Source: Leadbetterella byssophila DSM 17132
Lineage (GTDB): Bacteria > Bacteroidota > Bacteroidia > Cytophagales > Spirosomataceae
NCBI RefSeq assembly: GCF_000166395.1
Contig: NC_014655.1
Location: forward strand, 3,410,001-3,474,000
DNA length: 64,000 bases
Direction of reading: 5' to 3'
Within the stretch, counting starts at the first letter, position 1. The number at the start of each line of letters is the position of its first letter. The notes beneath the pieces were generated by a model that did no database searches, was not told the origin of the DNA, and saw nothing but the letters and a program-made list of their open reading frames with translations. Positions 1 to 7,820 of the stretch are shown one piece after another. Made by a program: the position numbers and the translations under genes.

Positions 1-1
1 G

Positions 2-784
2 ATTCTTGGAGAGCGTAACAGTTACAGCAAGACGGATGAGGGAGCCACATTTATGAGGTTAAAGGAGGATCACATGAGGAATGGGCAATTGAAGCCGGCT
101 TACAATGTTCAAATTTCCAGCTCCAACCAATTCGTTGTAAATTACACGATTCACCCCAACCCCAACGACACCACCACTCTGGCAGCGCATATAGCTCAGC
201 ATGAAGCAAGCTATCAGCAAGCTCCCAAGGTTATCACGGCAGATGCAGGCTACGGTTCTGAGGAAAATTATACCTTACTGGAAGGCAAAAAAGTAAAGGC
301 CTACATCAAATACAATCTCTTTGACCGACAGCAGAACACCAATAACCAGGACCCATTTAGTACCGATAAGCTATTCTACAATGCCCAAGAAGACTGTTTC
401 ATCTGTCCGATGGGTCAGCAAATGAATTTCATTGGAGAGAGTAAAAGGAAGACCAGCACAGGTTTTGAACAAACCTCAAGAAAATATCAAGCCCAAAATT
501 GCGGGCACTGTCCACTAAACGGAACTTGTAATAAGATGGAAGGGAATCGGATAGTCCAAGTCAATGAACGACTGGAGCGACAGCGGAAGCAGGCCTATGA
601 ACTTCTTAACAGTGAAGAAGGAATAAAAAGGCGAAAGAAAAGGTGTTACGATGTGGAACCCGTCTTTGCAAACATAAAAAGCAATCACGGCTTTAAACGA
701 TTTATGCTTCGGGGTAAGCATAAAGTCGAAATTGAGTTCGGCCTATTGGCCATAGCACAAAATATACGAAAAAAGGCCTCCTGA
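2..784 (+). CDS. IS1182-family transposase, C-terminal part (truncated by window edge)
   Basis: The reading frame is open from the window edge and matches the last 260 or so residues of the 509-aa transposase encoded at 59294-60823. It carries the second catalytic Asp region (ADAGYGSEEN), the Cys-rich segment (CFICPMG, then CGHCPLNGTC) and the C-terminal region ending near EFGLLAIAQNIRK, which holds the probable catalytic Glu. The visible frame is intact, so this copy may be functional if the missing half is. The protein would catalyse DDE cut-and-paste transposition of its own element. Confidence 0.88.
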   Translation: MLGERNSYSKTDEGATFMRLKEDHMRNGQLKPAYNVQISSSNQFVVNYTIHPNPNDTTTLAAHIAQHEASYQQAPKVITADAGYGSEENYTLLEGKKVKAYIKYNLFDRQQNTNNQDPFSTDKLFYNAQEDCFICPMGQQMNFIGESKRKTSTGFEQTSRKYQAQNCGHCPLNGTCNKMEGNRIVQVNERLERQRKQAYELLNSEEGIKRRKKRCYDVEPVFANIKSNHGFKRFMLRGKHKVEIEFGLLAIAQNIRKKAS

Positions 785-792
785 GAGACCTT
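773..792 (+). terminator. Transposase terminator hairpin, left copy (T-tract interrupted)
   Basis: AAGGCCTC-CTGA-GAGACCTT forms an 8-bp stem with one mismatch, overlapping the transposase stop codon. In the right copy the stem runs into TTTTT; here position 793 is G, giving TTGTT, which should weaken termination. Confidence 0.55.
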
Positions 793-872
793 GTTCAATA
801 CTATTTGCAAATTCAACCTCCTGAGGTTGGAATATAAAAAATCAAATAAGAAATCCCAGCCTAAATAAATTG

Positions 873-916
873 AAAACAAAGAGAACGCCTCATTTAGGTT
901 TTGAGACGTCCTCTTT
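873..916 (-). terminator. Inward-facing terminator formed by the IS right end (serves rplI operon)
   Basis: Read leftward from rplI, the RNA folds as AAAGAGGACGTCTCA / TGAGGCGTTCTCTTT (15 pairs, two G-U) with a 9-nt loop, followed by GTTTTC. The outer part of the stem is the IS terminal inverted repeat. No other hairpin was seen between the rplI stop (939) and the IS, so this is the likely terminator of the rpsF-rpsR-rplI operon. Confidence 0.7.
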
Positions 917-938
917 TTCATTATAGGATTCTTCAGAA

Positions 939-1391
939 TTAAGCTTCTGTAGTTTCAGCAACTACTTTCACAGATAATTCTTTTTTCACTTCTTTGTGAA
1001 GGTCGATGATAGCAGTGTAGTCACCTACAAATTTGATATCACCTACAGAGATTTTCTTACGATCTACTATAACTCCTTTTTCTGCTAAAGCATCAGAGAT
1101 TTGAGTGTTAGTGATACGTCCGAAGATTTTACCACTTTCACCTACTTTAGTAGCGATAGTCACTACAGTATCACCGATTTGAGCTGCAATTGCTTCAGCA
1201 TCAGCTTTGATTTTTTCAGCTTTGTGAGCTGCTTGCTTTAAGTTTTCAGCAAGGATTTTCTTGTTAGACTCAGAAGCTAACACCGCGTATCCTTGAGGGA
1301 TAAGGTAGTTGCGACCGTAACCAGGCTTAACGCTGATGATATCGTTTTTATAACCTAGTCCCGCTATATCTGTTTTTAATATGATTTCCAT
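939..1391 (-). CDS. rplI: 50S ribosomal protein bL9
   Basis: A 150-aa protein, the normal length for bL9. It shows the N-terminal rRNA-binding domain (MEIILKTDIAGLGYKND, then PGYGRNYLIPQGYA), a long connecting helix rich in Lys and Ala, and the C-terminal domain (GKIFGRITNTQISDAL). bL9 binds domain V of 23S rRNA at the base of the L1 stalk and influences translational fidelity. It is the last gene of the rpsF-rpsR-rplI operon, 25 nt after rpsR. Its stop codon lies about 25 nt from the end of an IS1182 copy, whose end hairpin probably terminates the transcript. Confidence 0.98.
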   Translation of the reverse strand: MEIILKTDIAGLGYKNDIISVKPGYGRNYLIPQGYAVLASESNKKILAENLKQAAHKAEKIKADAEAIAAQIGDTVVTIATKVGESGKIFGRITNTQISDALAEKGVIVDRKKISVGDIKFVGDYTAIIDLHKEVKKELSVKVVAETTEA

Positions 1392-1416
1392 TGTACATTA
1401 AAGATTTTGAGATTGA

Positions 1417-1671
1417 TTACTTAAGACCATCAGCCACGTAAGGCAATAGGGCCAAGTGACGAGCACGTTTTACAGCGATAGCCACTCGTCTTTGGAACTT
1501 CAGGCTGTTACCAGTCAATCTTCTAGGAAGAATCTTTCCTTGTTCATTCAAGAATTTCAAAAGGAAGTTAGGATCTTTGTAGTCCACATATTTGATTCCT
1601 AATTTCTTGAATCTACAGTATTTTTTACGGTTTTGTTCTTTTCTTTCTACCGGTTCGTTTACTAATGACAT
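1417..1671 (-). CDS. rpsR: 30S ribosomal protein bS18
   Basis: An 84-aa protein with the bS18 core: [17 protein letters not shown] near the N terminus, [11 protein letters not shown] in the middle, and the basic helix [15 protein letters not shown] at the end. bS18 pairs with bS6 on the 30S platform. The gene lies 22 nt after rpsF and 25 nt before rplI, the usual Bacteroidota order, so all three are probably one transcript. The track of basic residues and length match the family throughout; no zinc-binding Cys set is present, only a single Cys. Confidence 0.98.
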   Translation of the reverse strand: MSLVNEPVERKEQNRKKYCRFKKLGIKYVDYKDPNFLLKFLNEQGKILPRRLTGNSLKFQRRVAIAVKRARHLALLPYVADGLK

Positions 1672-1693
1672 AACGATAAATGTTTTGGTGTGA

Positions 1694-2056
1694 TTACTCT
1701 GCTACAGTTGTTTCAGCTTTTTTGAAGCCGCCTTTTCTTCTTCTTTCAGAATACTCAATAGCATGCTTATCTAACTTGGTAGTTAAGAATCGAAGAACAC
1801 GTTCGTCACGTTTGTACTCAGTTTCCAATGTAGCGATCAACTTAGGATCCGCTTTAAACTCAACTAACTGATAATAGCCCGTAGTTTTGTGCTGAATTGG
1901 ATAAGCCAATTTCTTAAGACCCCAAGCTTCCTCGTTGATGATCTCAGCACCGTTATCAGTTAATACTGATTTGAATTTGTCGACAGCGTCCTTTATCTGG
2001 GCATCAGATAAAACGGGAGTTAAAATGAACACTGTTTCGTACTGGTTTTGAAACAT
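1694..2056 (-). CDS. rpsF: 30S ribosomal protein bS6
   Basis: A 120-aa protein starting [16 protein letters not shown], the ferredoxin-like bS6 fold, with [14 protein letters not shown] and [10 protein letters not shown] in the core and a short charged C-terminal tail ([12 protein letters not shown]). It heterodimerises with bS18 on the 30S platform. A longer in-frame start exists 54 nt upstream, but homologues begin at MFQNQ-like sequence and the upstream region holds the promoter and leader, so 2056 is chosen. First gene of the operon. In many bacteria the S6:S18 dimer represses its own mRNA; a small hairpin at the predicted 5' end of this leader could be relevant. Confidence 0.97.
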   Translation of the reverse strand: MFQNQYETVFILTPVLSDAQIKDAVDKFKSVLTDNGAEIINEEAWGLKKLAYPIQHKTTGYYQLVEFKADPKLIATLETEYKRDERVLRFLTTKLDKHAIEYSERRRKGGFKKAETTVAE

Positions 2057-2090
2057 TTGTCTAATTATAATGAATTGATAAATAGTTTTT

Positions 2091-2104
2091 TCCGAAAAAT
2101 CGGA
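2091..2104 (-). other. Hairpin near the 5' end of the rpsF leader RNA
   Basis: TCCGA-TTTT-TCGGA, a 5-bp perfect stem, lies just downstream of the rpsF -7 element (2108-2115), so it would be at or very near the 5' end of a leader of about 45 nt. It could stabilise the mRNA or be part of an S6:S18 autoregulatory site; the latter is inference only. Confidence 0.35.
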
Positions 2105-2107
2105 CTG

Positions 2108-2138
2108 CAAAAATACAGCTTCTTACTTGAAAATCAAA
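2108..2138 (-). promoter_or_regulatory. Bacteroidota-type promoter of rpsF-rpsR-rplI
   Basis: On the minus strand TTTG (2135-2138), 19 nt, then TATTTTTG (2108-2115), a perfect match to the Bacteroidota primary sigma factor consensus TTTG-N19-TAnnTTTG. Transcription should start near 2103. Confidence 0.8.
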
Positions 2139-2293
2139 CTTATGGCTTAAAAAAATGTGTAAATTCTACTGGTATAAGACAGGTTGTTCAAGGGAATTGG
2201 AATAAAGAAGTATTTTTTTGGATAATTGCTTTTATTGAAGGGAGCTTTTTGAAAATTCTATCCAAAACATGGAGGGGCAACGCTTATAAATTT

Positions 2294-2301
2294 TAATTTT
2301 G
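2294..2301 (+). promoter_or_regulatory. -7 element of pgk
   Basis: TAATTTTG matches TAnnTTTG exactly and lies 36 nt before the chosen pgk start. No clear -33 TTTG was found at the usual spacing. Confidence 0.5.
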
Positions 2302-2337
2302 AAACCTTATAACCAAAAAGAAGTTTTGCAACCATCT

Positions 2338-3528
2338 ATGAGAACAGTAGATAGCTTTGATTTCGCGGGCAAAAAAGCTTTGGTAAGAGTAGATTTCAAT
2401 GTGCCTTTAAATGAGCGCTTTGAAATTACTGATGATACTCGTATTAAAGCCACTATACCAACTATTCGGAAAATTCTTGCTGACGGCGGATCCGTAATTT
2501 TAATGTCTCACTTGGGTAGACCCAAGGACGGTCCTACAGAAAAATACTCTCTGAAACACATTGTTACACCTTTATCTTTAATACTAGGGGTTTCGGTGAA
2601 ATTTGCTGACGATTGTGTTGGTGAACAAGCGAAAGAACAAGCTGCTTCTCTTCAACCGGGTGAGGTCTTATTGCTCGAAAATTTAAGATTTTATAAAGAA
2701 GAAGAAAAAGGAGACGTTCAATTTGCCCAGAAACTTGCTGAACTAGGTGATGTTTGGGTAAATGACGCCTTTGGTACTGCTCACAGAGCTCATGCTTCTA
2801 CTGCTGTTATAGGTCAATTCTTTACAGATAAGATCTGCGGAAAAGTAATGCAGGCAGAAATTGATAATGCTCGTCATATATTAGAGAATGCGGAAAAGCC
2901 TTTCACCGCTATCATGGGTGGAGCTAAAATTTCTGACAAGATCCTGATCATTGAGAGATTATTAGATAAAGTAGATAACCTGATCATTGGTGGTGGTATG
3001 ACTTATACCTTCACTAAGGCATTAGGTGGAAATATAGGTAAATCTCTATTAGAAGCGGATAAGTTAGATCTTGCTTTGAGTATCTTAGAGAAAGCTAAAG
3101 AAAAAGGGGTTAAGGTGTATATGCCTCTTGATAATGTAGCAGCAGATAGCTTTAGCAATGAAGCTCCGAGAGCAACTTACGCTACTGGAGAGATTCCAGA
3201 TGATAAAGAAGGTTTGGATATAGGACCAAAAACGATTGAGTTATTCAGTAGTGTAGTAGCAAGTTCTAAAACCATCCTTTGGAATGGCCCAATGGGCGTG
3301 TTTGAGTTTCCTAATTTTGCCATCGGTACTAATGCTATAGCAGAGGCAGTGGTAAAAGCTACGGATGATAATAATGCCTTCTCCTTAATAGGAGGTGGTG
3401 ATTCTGCCGCTGCTATCAATAACGCAGGTTACGGAGATAGAGTATCCTACGTTTCCACTGGTGGTGGTGCTTTATTAGAATATATGGAAGGCAAAACGCT
3501 TCCGGGCGTGGCAGCCTTAGAAAATTAA
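2338..3528 (+). CDS. pgk: Phosphoglycerate kinase
   Basis: A 396-aa enzyme of normal length that transfers phosphate between 1,3-bisphosphoglycerate and ADP in glycolysis. N-terminal substrate domain: [12 protein letters not shown], then [10 protein letters not shown], and [14 protein letters not shown]-terminal nucleotide domain: [18 protein letters not shown] and the final [13 protein letters not shown]. The start chosen is ATG 2338 ([14 protein letters not shown]), matching family N termini; a TTG 39 nt upstream in the same frame coincides with the -7 promoter element and is rejected. Divergent from rpsF and convergent with the next gene, with a shared terminator hairpin right after its stop. 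Confidence 0.98.
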   Translation: MRTVDSFDFAGKKALVRVDFNVPLNERFEITDDTRIKATIPTIRKILADGGSVILMSHLGRPKDGPTEKYSLKHIVTPLSLILGVSVKFADDCVGEQAKEQAASLQPGEVLLLENLRFYKEEEKGDVQFAQKLAELGDVWVNDAFGTAHRAHASTAVIGQFFTDKICGKVMQAEIDNARHILENAEKPFTAIMGGAKISDKILIIERLLDKVDNLIIGGGMTYTFTKALGGNIGKSLLEADKLDLALSILEKAKEKGVKVYMPLDNVAADSFSNEAPRATYATGEIPDDKEGLDIGPKTIELFSSVVASSKTILWNGPMGVFEFPNFAIGTNAIAEAVVKATDDNNAFSLIGGGDSAAAINNAGYGDRVSYVSTGGGALLEYMEGKTLPGVAALEN

Positions 3529-3555
3529 GAGAAAGCGGCGTTAAGCCGCTTTCTC
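3529..3555. terminator. Bidirectional terminator between pgk and the Asp-box gene
   Basis: GAGAAAGCGGC-gttaa-GCCGCTTTCTC is a perfect 11-bp stem with a 5-nt loop immediately after the pgk stop. It touches the stop codon of the convergent gene at 3555. Confidence 0.75.
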
Positions 3556-4550
3556 TATAAGCTTATTATACCCACTTTACCCTCTCCACCTGCTGCTAAG
3601 CAAGTATTTCCAAAGCATTTTACCACATGGAAAGAGGCTTGATCTAAGGGCTTCCAGGAATAGCCTGAATCTTGAGATATCGCAGTGCCGTGGGTTCCTA
3701 CAGAAATCAAATGTTTCTTTTCTCCAAAGCTGGAGATACATTCCGTCAAACCCACCTTCCAGAATTCTTTTTGAGTATACCATGCCTGGCCGCTGGATCC
3801 GGATAGGGAATATTGTAAGACGGGTTCTTTATGTGGTAGATAATCTCCTCCTACGGCTATTAAGGTATATGGATCCAGAGCAAATAGTCCGAAGATTCCC
3901 TGGCTTTTCCCTTTTAGAAATAAAGTATTATGTACCTGCCAATATTCTCCGGAATTGTTAGAATGGAATACCCTGTTTTGGGTGTGAAACCATATATTGT
4001 CTCCCAGTGTGGCTATGCCGGAGTTGCTTGAAGCAAAACTGGCTTCTCCTTCTTCAATGGGAGGAAGATTTTTTACTCTTTCCCATGTCTCTCCTGCATC
4101 TACAGTCTTTAATAAATAAGGATAGGCATCAATAGGATCTCCCAATATAAAACCTGTCCAGGGACTCTTGAATTTTATGCCATCAAAGAAGGTACCAGGC
4201 TCTGTCTTTTGAAGTACTTTCCTCCAGGTTTTGCCTTTATCCCCTGATTTAATGACTACAGCTTTTCCGTCTTCTCCTTCTCCCGCACTCATGGCAATGA
4301 TTACCGTATCAGATAGAACGGCAATACCTCTAAAATCTAGATGCTTGTATTCCTCAGGGCAGCGATTCTCCCATGTGTTTCCTCTGTCTGTACTGATAAA
4401 TAATGAGCCCTTTGAGCCTGATAGCCAAATATGATCAGGTCCGGAAGCATCCAAAGCCCGAATAGTGGGTGATCCGGGTAAGGTTTGGATTTGCCATTGA
4501 CACCAGGCGCTGTTTAAACTTAATATTAGTAGGAGTAGTATTCTTTTCAT
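3555..4550 (-). CDS. Secreted Asp-box (BNR) beta-propeller protein
   Basis: A 331-aa protein with a signal peptide (MKRILLLLILSLNSAWC) and repeated Asp-box motifs: STDRGNTW, SGDKGKTW, TVDAGETW, SNNSGEYW and SQDSGYSW, the pattern of BNR/sialidase-type and Ycf48-like propellers. Such proteins are commonly annotated as oxidoreductase, sialidase-like or photosystem-assembly-like, but Asp boxes are structural and do not fix a function. The Cys after the signal hydrophobic stretch (SAWC) could be a lipobox variant but is not a convincing one. Monocistronic, convergent with pgk. Role unknown; periplasmic or surface location is inferred. Confidence 0.8.
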   Translation of the reverse strand: MKRILLLLILSLNSAWCQWQIQTLPGSPTIRALDASGPDHIWLSGSKGSLFISTDRGNTWENRCPEEYKHLDFRGIAVLSDTVIIAMSAGEGEDGKAVVIKSGDKGKTWRKVLQKTEPGTFFDGIKFKSPWTGFILGDPIDAYPYLLKTVDAGETWERVKNLPPIEEGEASFASSNSGIATLGDNIWFHTQNRVFHSNNSGEYWQVHNTLFLKGKSQGIFGLFALDPYTLIAVGGDYLPHKEPVLQYSLSGSSGQAWYTQKEFWKVGLTECISSFGEKKHLISVGTHGTAISQDSGYSWKPLDQASFHVVKCFGNTCLAAGGEGKVGIISL

Positions 4551-4619
4551 ATGCCAGGGAAATGTACGGTGAAAATAGGCTTAGAATTGTATTTATACAC
4601 AAAGGCTTGGATATTTTTA

Positions 4620-4627
4620 TAAATTTG
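4620..4627 (+). promoter_or_regulatory. -7 element of batD, implying a leaderless mRNA
   Basis: TAAATTTG is followed directly by CGCC and the batD ATG at 4632. With the usual 4-7 nt from the -7 motif to the start of transcription, the RNA would begin at or next to the start codon. Confidence 0.5.
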
Positions 4628-4631
4628 CGCC

Positions 4632-5954
4632 ATGTCCTGGCGTATATTCATCTTTCTTTTGCTTTCGGTTCCGGCCTTTGCACAAATTCCTTCACCAAAA
4701 ATACAGATTGGTCCGGAGAGGATTACGCTTCAGGATGCCTTAGTGATTACCCTGACCATTTATGGCTCAGATTATAAAATAGATGATTTTCCTGAGTTAG
4801 CGGGTTTCGAAAGGGGGAAAAGGATACTCACGCATGGTGAAGCCATTGTAGATGGAAAGAAAGTACAGGTTCATACCTTGCTAAAACATTATACACCCAT
4901 AGAGGTGGGAGAGTTTTATATTCCTTCCTTTGAAATTGAGGTAAATGATATTCCGGTTAAATCAGAACCTGTTAAAATCCTTGTTCAAGAGGATGCTGAA
5001 ACGGAATTTGAAGATTTGGGTATAGAAGTTGACGAGGCTGATTTTGTTGTAGAAAGTTCTAAAAGCTCCGTATTTGTTGGAGAAGGTGTCAAAATAAGAT
5101 TGTCTTTTTATGTGTCTTCAAAAAATACAGTCAATTGGCAGTTTCCGGATGATATTGGTGACCAGGTAGAACGCTTGGCGAAGTTGCTAAAGCCTGACAA
5201 CTGTCTCGAGAGTAGAAACATTATCCGTTCTATACCGGAAAGAGAAAAGGTCATTAAAGGGAAGAAATACCTGATTTACGACCTTTTTGAGGCAGTATAT
5301 TATCCCTTAAATACCATCTCACTAAACATTCCTCCACTAAGTCTTAAAATGAAAAAAGAGGAGTCGGGGATTGCTACCTTAAAATCCAAAAGTAGGATAG
5401 TAAAAGTGAAAGAGCTCCCCCCTCATCCATTGAGGGATAAGGTTCCCGTAGGGGTGTTCCGATTGAAAGAATCTCTGGAAGGTTTATCCCATAAGCAAAC
5501 CGGAGAGACATTTAATTATACATTAACTGTAGAAGGACAGGGTAATATGGATGTCATTAATTTCAGTAAGAATATTAGCGACAAGAACCTGGATTTTTAT
5601 GAGTCGGGCGTGCGCAAAGATCAAGAAGGAGGAAAACTTGCGGGCAGTAAAACCTTTCAATACAAGGTTTTGCCTAAAGTGGCCGGTGAATACGACTTTG
5701 GCACCTATTACACCCTAATCACTTTTAATGTGCAGACTGAGAAATATGATACGCTATCAGCCTTGCGACACATTCAAGTGGATGGGAATACAATTGTTTC
5801 TAAAAACAATCTTATAAAAGATATATACAGCGGAATAGAGAGCCTGAGTACAGATGAAAATGCGATTAATCTTCGGTCTTTTCTGCGATTCTTCGCTAAT
5901 TTTATACTCGTGTTTATGGTGATGGTTTTAATCTATATTTATAAAAGAAAATGA
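4632..5954 (+). CDS. batD: BatD-family protein (aerotolerance-type membrane protein)
   Basis: A 440-aa protein with signal peptide ([17 protein letters not shown]), a long periplasmic region of immunoglobulin-like beta domains (the BatD/oxygen-tolerance family) and one C-terminal membrane segment (about 418-437) ending in YIYKRK. Family features seen are the opening [14 protein letters not shown] and [18 protein letters not shown]. BatD normally sits in a moxR-DUF58-batA-batB operon; here it is apart from those genes and its stop overlaps the aroC start as ATGA, so it is translationally coupled to chorismate synthase. Bat proteins have been linked to stress tolerance in Bacteroides and Leptospira; biochemical role is unknown. 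Confidence 0.82.
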   Translation: MSWRIFIFLLLSVPAFAQIPSPKIQIGPERITLQDALVITLTIYGSDYKIDDFPELAGFERGKRILTHGEAIVDGKKVQVHTLLKHYTPIEVGEFYIPSFEIEVNDIPVKSEPVKILVQEDAETEFEDLGIEVDEADFVVESSKSSVFVGEGVKIRLSFYVSSKNTVNWQFPDDIGDQVERLAKLLKPDNCLESRNIIRSIPEREKVIKGKKYLIYDLFEAVYYPLNTISLNIPPLSLKMKKEESGIATLKSKSRIVKVKELPPHPLRDKVPVGVFRLKESLEGLSHKQTGETFNYTLTVEGQGNMDVINFSKNISDKNLDFYESGVRKDQEGGKLAGSKTFQYKVLPKVAGEYDFGTYYTLITFNVQTEKYDTLSALRHIQVDGNTIVSKNNLIKDIYSGIESLSTDENAINLRSFLRFFANFILVFMVMVLIYIYKRK

Positions 5955-7036
5955 GCAGTACCTACGGCAAGATTTTTAAAATTTCCACTTTCGGTGAATC
6001 ACATGGAGCAGCCATAGGTGCAGTTGTTGAAGGATGTCCGGCGGGTTTGGATTTTGACTTAGAAGCAATCCAGTACCAACTAGACAGAAGGAAGCCGGGG
6101 CAATCGCGCATCACTACCCAAAGGAAAGAGGGTGATGTGGCGGAAGTTTTATCCGGGGTGTTTGAGAATAAAACCACAGGAACTCCTATAGGCTTGCTGA
6201 TCCGTAATGAGGATCAACGTAGTAAGGATTATAGTCATATCGCAGATAAATTTCGTCCTTCTCATGCTGATTTTACCTATACCACAAAATATGGGGTAAG
6301 AGATTATAGAGGGGGAGGTAGAAGTTCTGCAAGAGAAACTGCAGCTAGAGTAGCTGCAGGAGCTTTGGCTATGCAAGTTCTGAAGACACAAGGAATAGAA
6401 ATCTATTCCTACGTATCCCAAGTAGGAAACCTAAAACTGGATAAGAGCTACAAAGAAGTAGATTTAAATAGGATTGATGAAAATGCGGTACGTTGTCCTG
6501 ATCCGGAAGTGGCACAGCGCATGTTTGATTACATTGATGAGGTAAGAAAAGCGGGGGATTCTGTAGGAGGGGTGATCACCGGTGTAATCAAAGGCGTTCC
6601 TGCAGGGTGGGGAGAGCCGGTCTTTGATAAGCTCCATGCCGAATTAGGTAAGGCCATGCTTAGTATAAATGCGGTAAAAGGCTTTGAATACGGGACCGGA
6701 TTTGAAGGGGCCTCTTGGTTAGGCTCTCAGCACAATGATATTTACTTTAAAGAAGGGGATAAAGTCAGAACACAAACTAACTATTCCGGTGGAATTCAGG
6801 GTGGTATCTCGAATGGAGAAGATATCTACTTTAGAGTTGCATTTAAGCCTACTGCCACTATTATGAGAGATCAGACAAGTATCAATGAAGCTGGTGAGGA
6901 AGTGGTAGTAAGTGGCAAAGGAAGGCATGACCCATGTGTGTTACCTAGAGCCGTGCCTATTGTAGATGCCATGTCCGCTTTAGTACTGGTTGACTTTATG
7001 TTAAGGGCGAGAACTTCGAAACTACTTTTCCCTTAA
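5951..7036 (+). CDS. aroC: Chorismate synthase
   Basis: A 361-aa enzyme making chorismate from 5-enolpyruvylshikimate 3-phosphate with reduced FMN, the last common step to aromatic amino acids. Family motifs: [19 protein letters not shown] at the N terminus, [16 protein letters not shown], and [20 protein letters not shown], plus [18 protein letters not shown] near the C terminus. The start overlaps the batD stop (ATGA), and the last 15 bp overlap the 3' end of the convergent response-regulator gene. No other aro genes are nearby. Confidence 0.98.
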   Translation: MSSTYGKIFKISTFGESHGAAIGAVVEGCPAGLDFDLEAIQYQLDRRKPGQSRITTQRKEGDVAEVLSGVFENKTTGTPIGLLIRNEDQRSKDYSHIADKFRPSHADFTYTTKYGVRDYRGGGRSSARETAARVAAGALAMQVLKTQGIEIYSYVSQVGNLKLDKSYKEVDLNRIDENAVRCPDPEVAQRMFDYIDEVRKAGDSVGGVITGVIKGVPAGWGEPVFDKLHAELGKAMLSINAVKGFEYGTGFEGASWLGSQHNDIYFKEGDKVRTQTNYSGGIQGGISNGEDIYFRVAFKPTATIMRDQTSINEAGEEVVVSGKGRHDPCVLPRAVPIVDAMSALVLVDFMLRARTSKLLFP

Positions 7037-7699
7037 TACATATCCCATTCCCACTACTGTGTGGATGATCTTAGGAGAGCCGTGTTTGTCCAGCTTCTTC
7101 CTTAGATAATTGATATATACATCCACTACATTAGTGCCTAAATCAAAATTAACTTCCCATACTCTCTCTAGGATCTCCTGGCGAGAGTATACTTTATTAG
7201 GCATCTTCATTAAAAGCAGGAGCAACTTAAATTCTGTTGAGGTTAAAGCTACCTCTTGATCATTCACCGTAACGGTTTTTGAAGTATTGTTAAGTACTAC
7301 TCCGGAGAATTTATATACCTCAGATTTCTCTTCTTCTCTACCTGCTCTTCTTAATAGGCTATTAATTCTGGCTATAAGTTCAATGAACTTAAATGGTTTT
7401 ACAAGGTAGTCATCTGCACCTCTGTTTAAACCTTCTGCCACATTCTCTGCAGTACCTAATGCAGTGAGAAGTAAAATGGGAATATTACTGGTATGTCTAA
7501 TCCGGGTGCACACTTCTAGACCGGATTTCTTTGGAAGCATAATGTCTAATATAATTAGATCATAGTTTTCCTCACTAGCCATAGAAAGCCCCGTATCACC
7601 ATCCGTGGCAATGGTCACCTCGAAATTTTCTTCTTCTAAGCCCTTTTTAACGATGGCGCAAACCTGATGATCGTCTTCAATCAATAATATTTTTTTCAA
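7022..7699 (-). CDS. OmpR-family response regulator (orphan)
   Basis: A 225-aa two-domain regulator. Receiver domain residues 1-120 with the acidic pair ED/D (9-10), phosphorylatable Asp52 (LIILDIMLP), and LVKPF with the conserved Lys near 102; C-terminal winged-helix DNA-binding domain ([16 protein letters not shown], then [12 protein letters not shown] and [14 protein letters not shown]). It resembles RprY/ArlR-type regulators. No histidine kinase gene is adjacent, which is unusual for this family. Tail-to-tail overlap of 15 bp with aroC means both cannot be fully transcribed without antisense RNA. Confidence 0.93.
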   Translation of the reverse strand: MKKILLIEDDHQVCAIVKKGLEEENFEVTIATDGDTGLSMASEENYDLIILDIMLPKKSGLEVCTRIRHTSNIPILLLTALGTAENVAEGLNRGADDYLVKPFKFIELIARINSLLRRAGREEEKSEVYKFSGVVLNNTSKTVTVNDQEVALTSTEFKLLLLLMKMPNKVYSRQEILERVWEVNFDLGTNVVDVYINYLRKKLDKHGSPKIIHTVVGMGYVLREK

Positions 7700-7804
7700 T
7701 GTACTTTAGGCTGTATGTTCAAAATTAAGAAAAAAATGAAGAGCCTGTACAAATCATTTGTTCAGGCATGGTTTTTGTAATCGGAGTTCTTTAAGTGCAG
7801 TAAA

Positions 7805-7812
7805 TAGTTTTG
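7805..7812 (+). promoter_or_regulatory. -7 element upstream of the DUF937/OmpA-like gene
   Basis: TAGTTTTG fits TAnnTTTG and ends 8 nt before ATG 7821, again implying a near-leaderless transcript. No TTG lies at 19-21 nt upstream (closest TTTG is 27 nt away), so support is moderate. Confidence 0.4.
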
Positions 7813-7820
7813 CTAGACAA

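Larger units (their letters stand above)
1..913 (+). mobile_element. IS1182-family insertion sequence, left copy, 5' part outside the window
   Basis: Position p here matches position 60078-p of the complete copy at 59165-60957 in reverse complement, so about half of the 1.79-kb element is visible. In the IS end and 3' region compared base by base, one difference was found (G at 793 versus T in the equivalent strand of the other copy). The element ends at CCTC (910-913), the complement of terminal repeat GAGGACGTCTCA. The T-run at 914-918 may also belong to it, because the same A/T run flanks every visible end. Only one flank is in the window, so a target duplication cannot be judged. Confidence 0.9.

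Noticed and set aside
2048-2296. 82-codon open frame rightward, between rpsF and pgk
   Set aside because: It overlaps the rpsF start and promoters on both strands, lacks a plausible start context and shows no protein-like features beyond chance.
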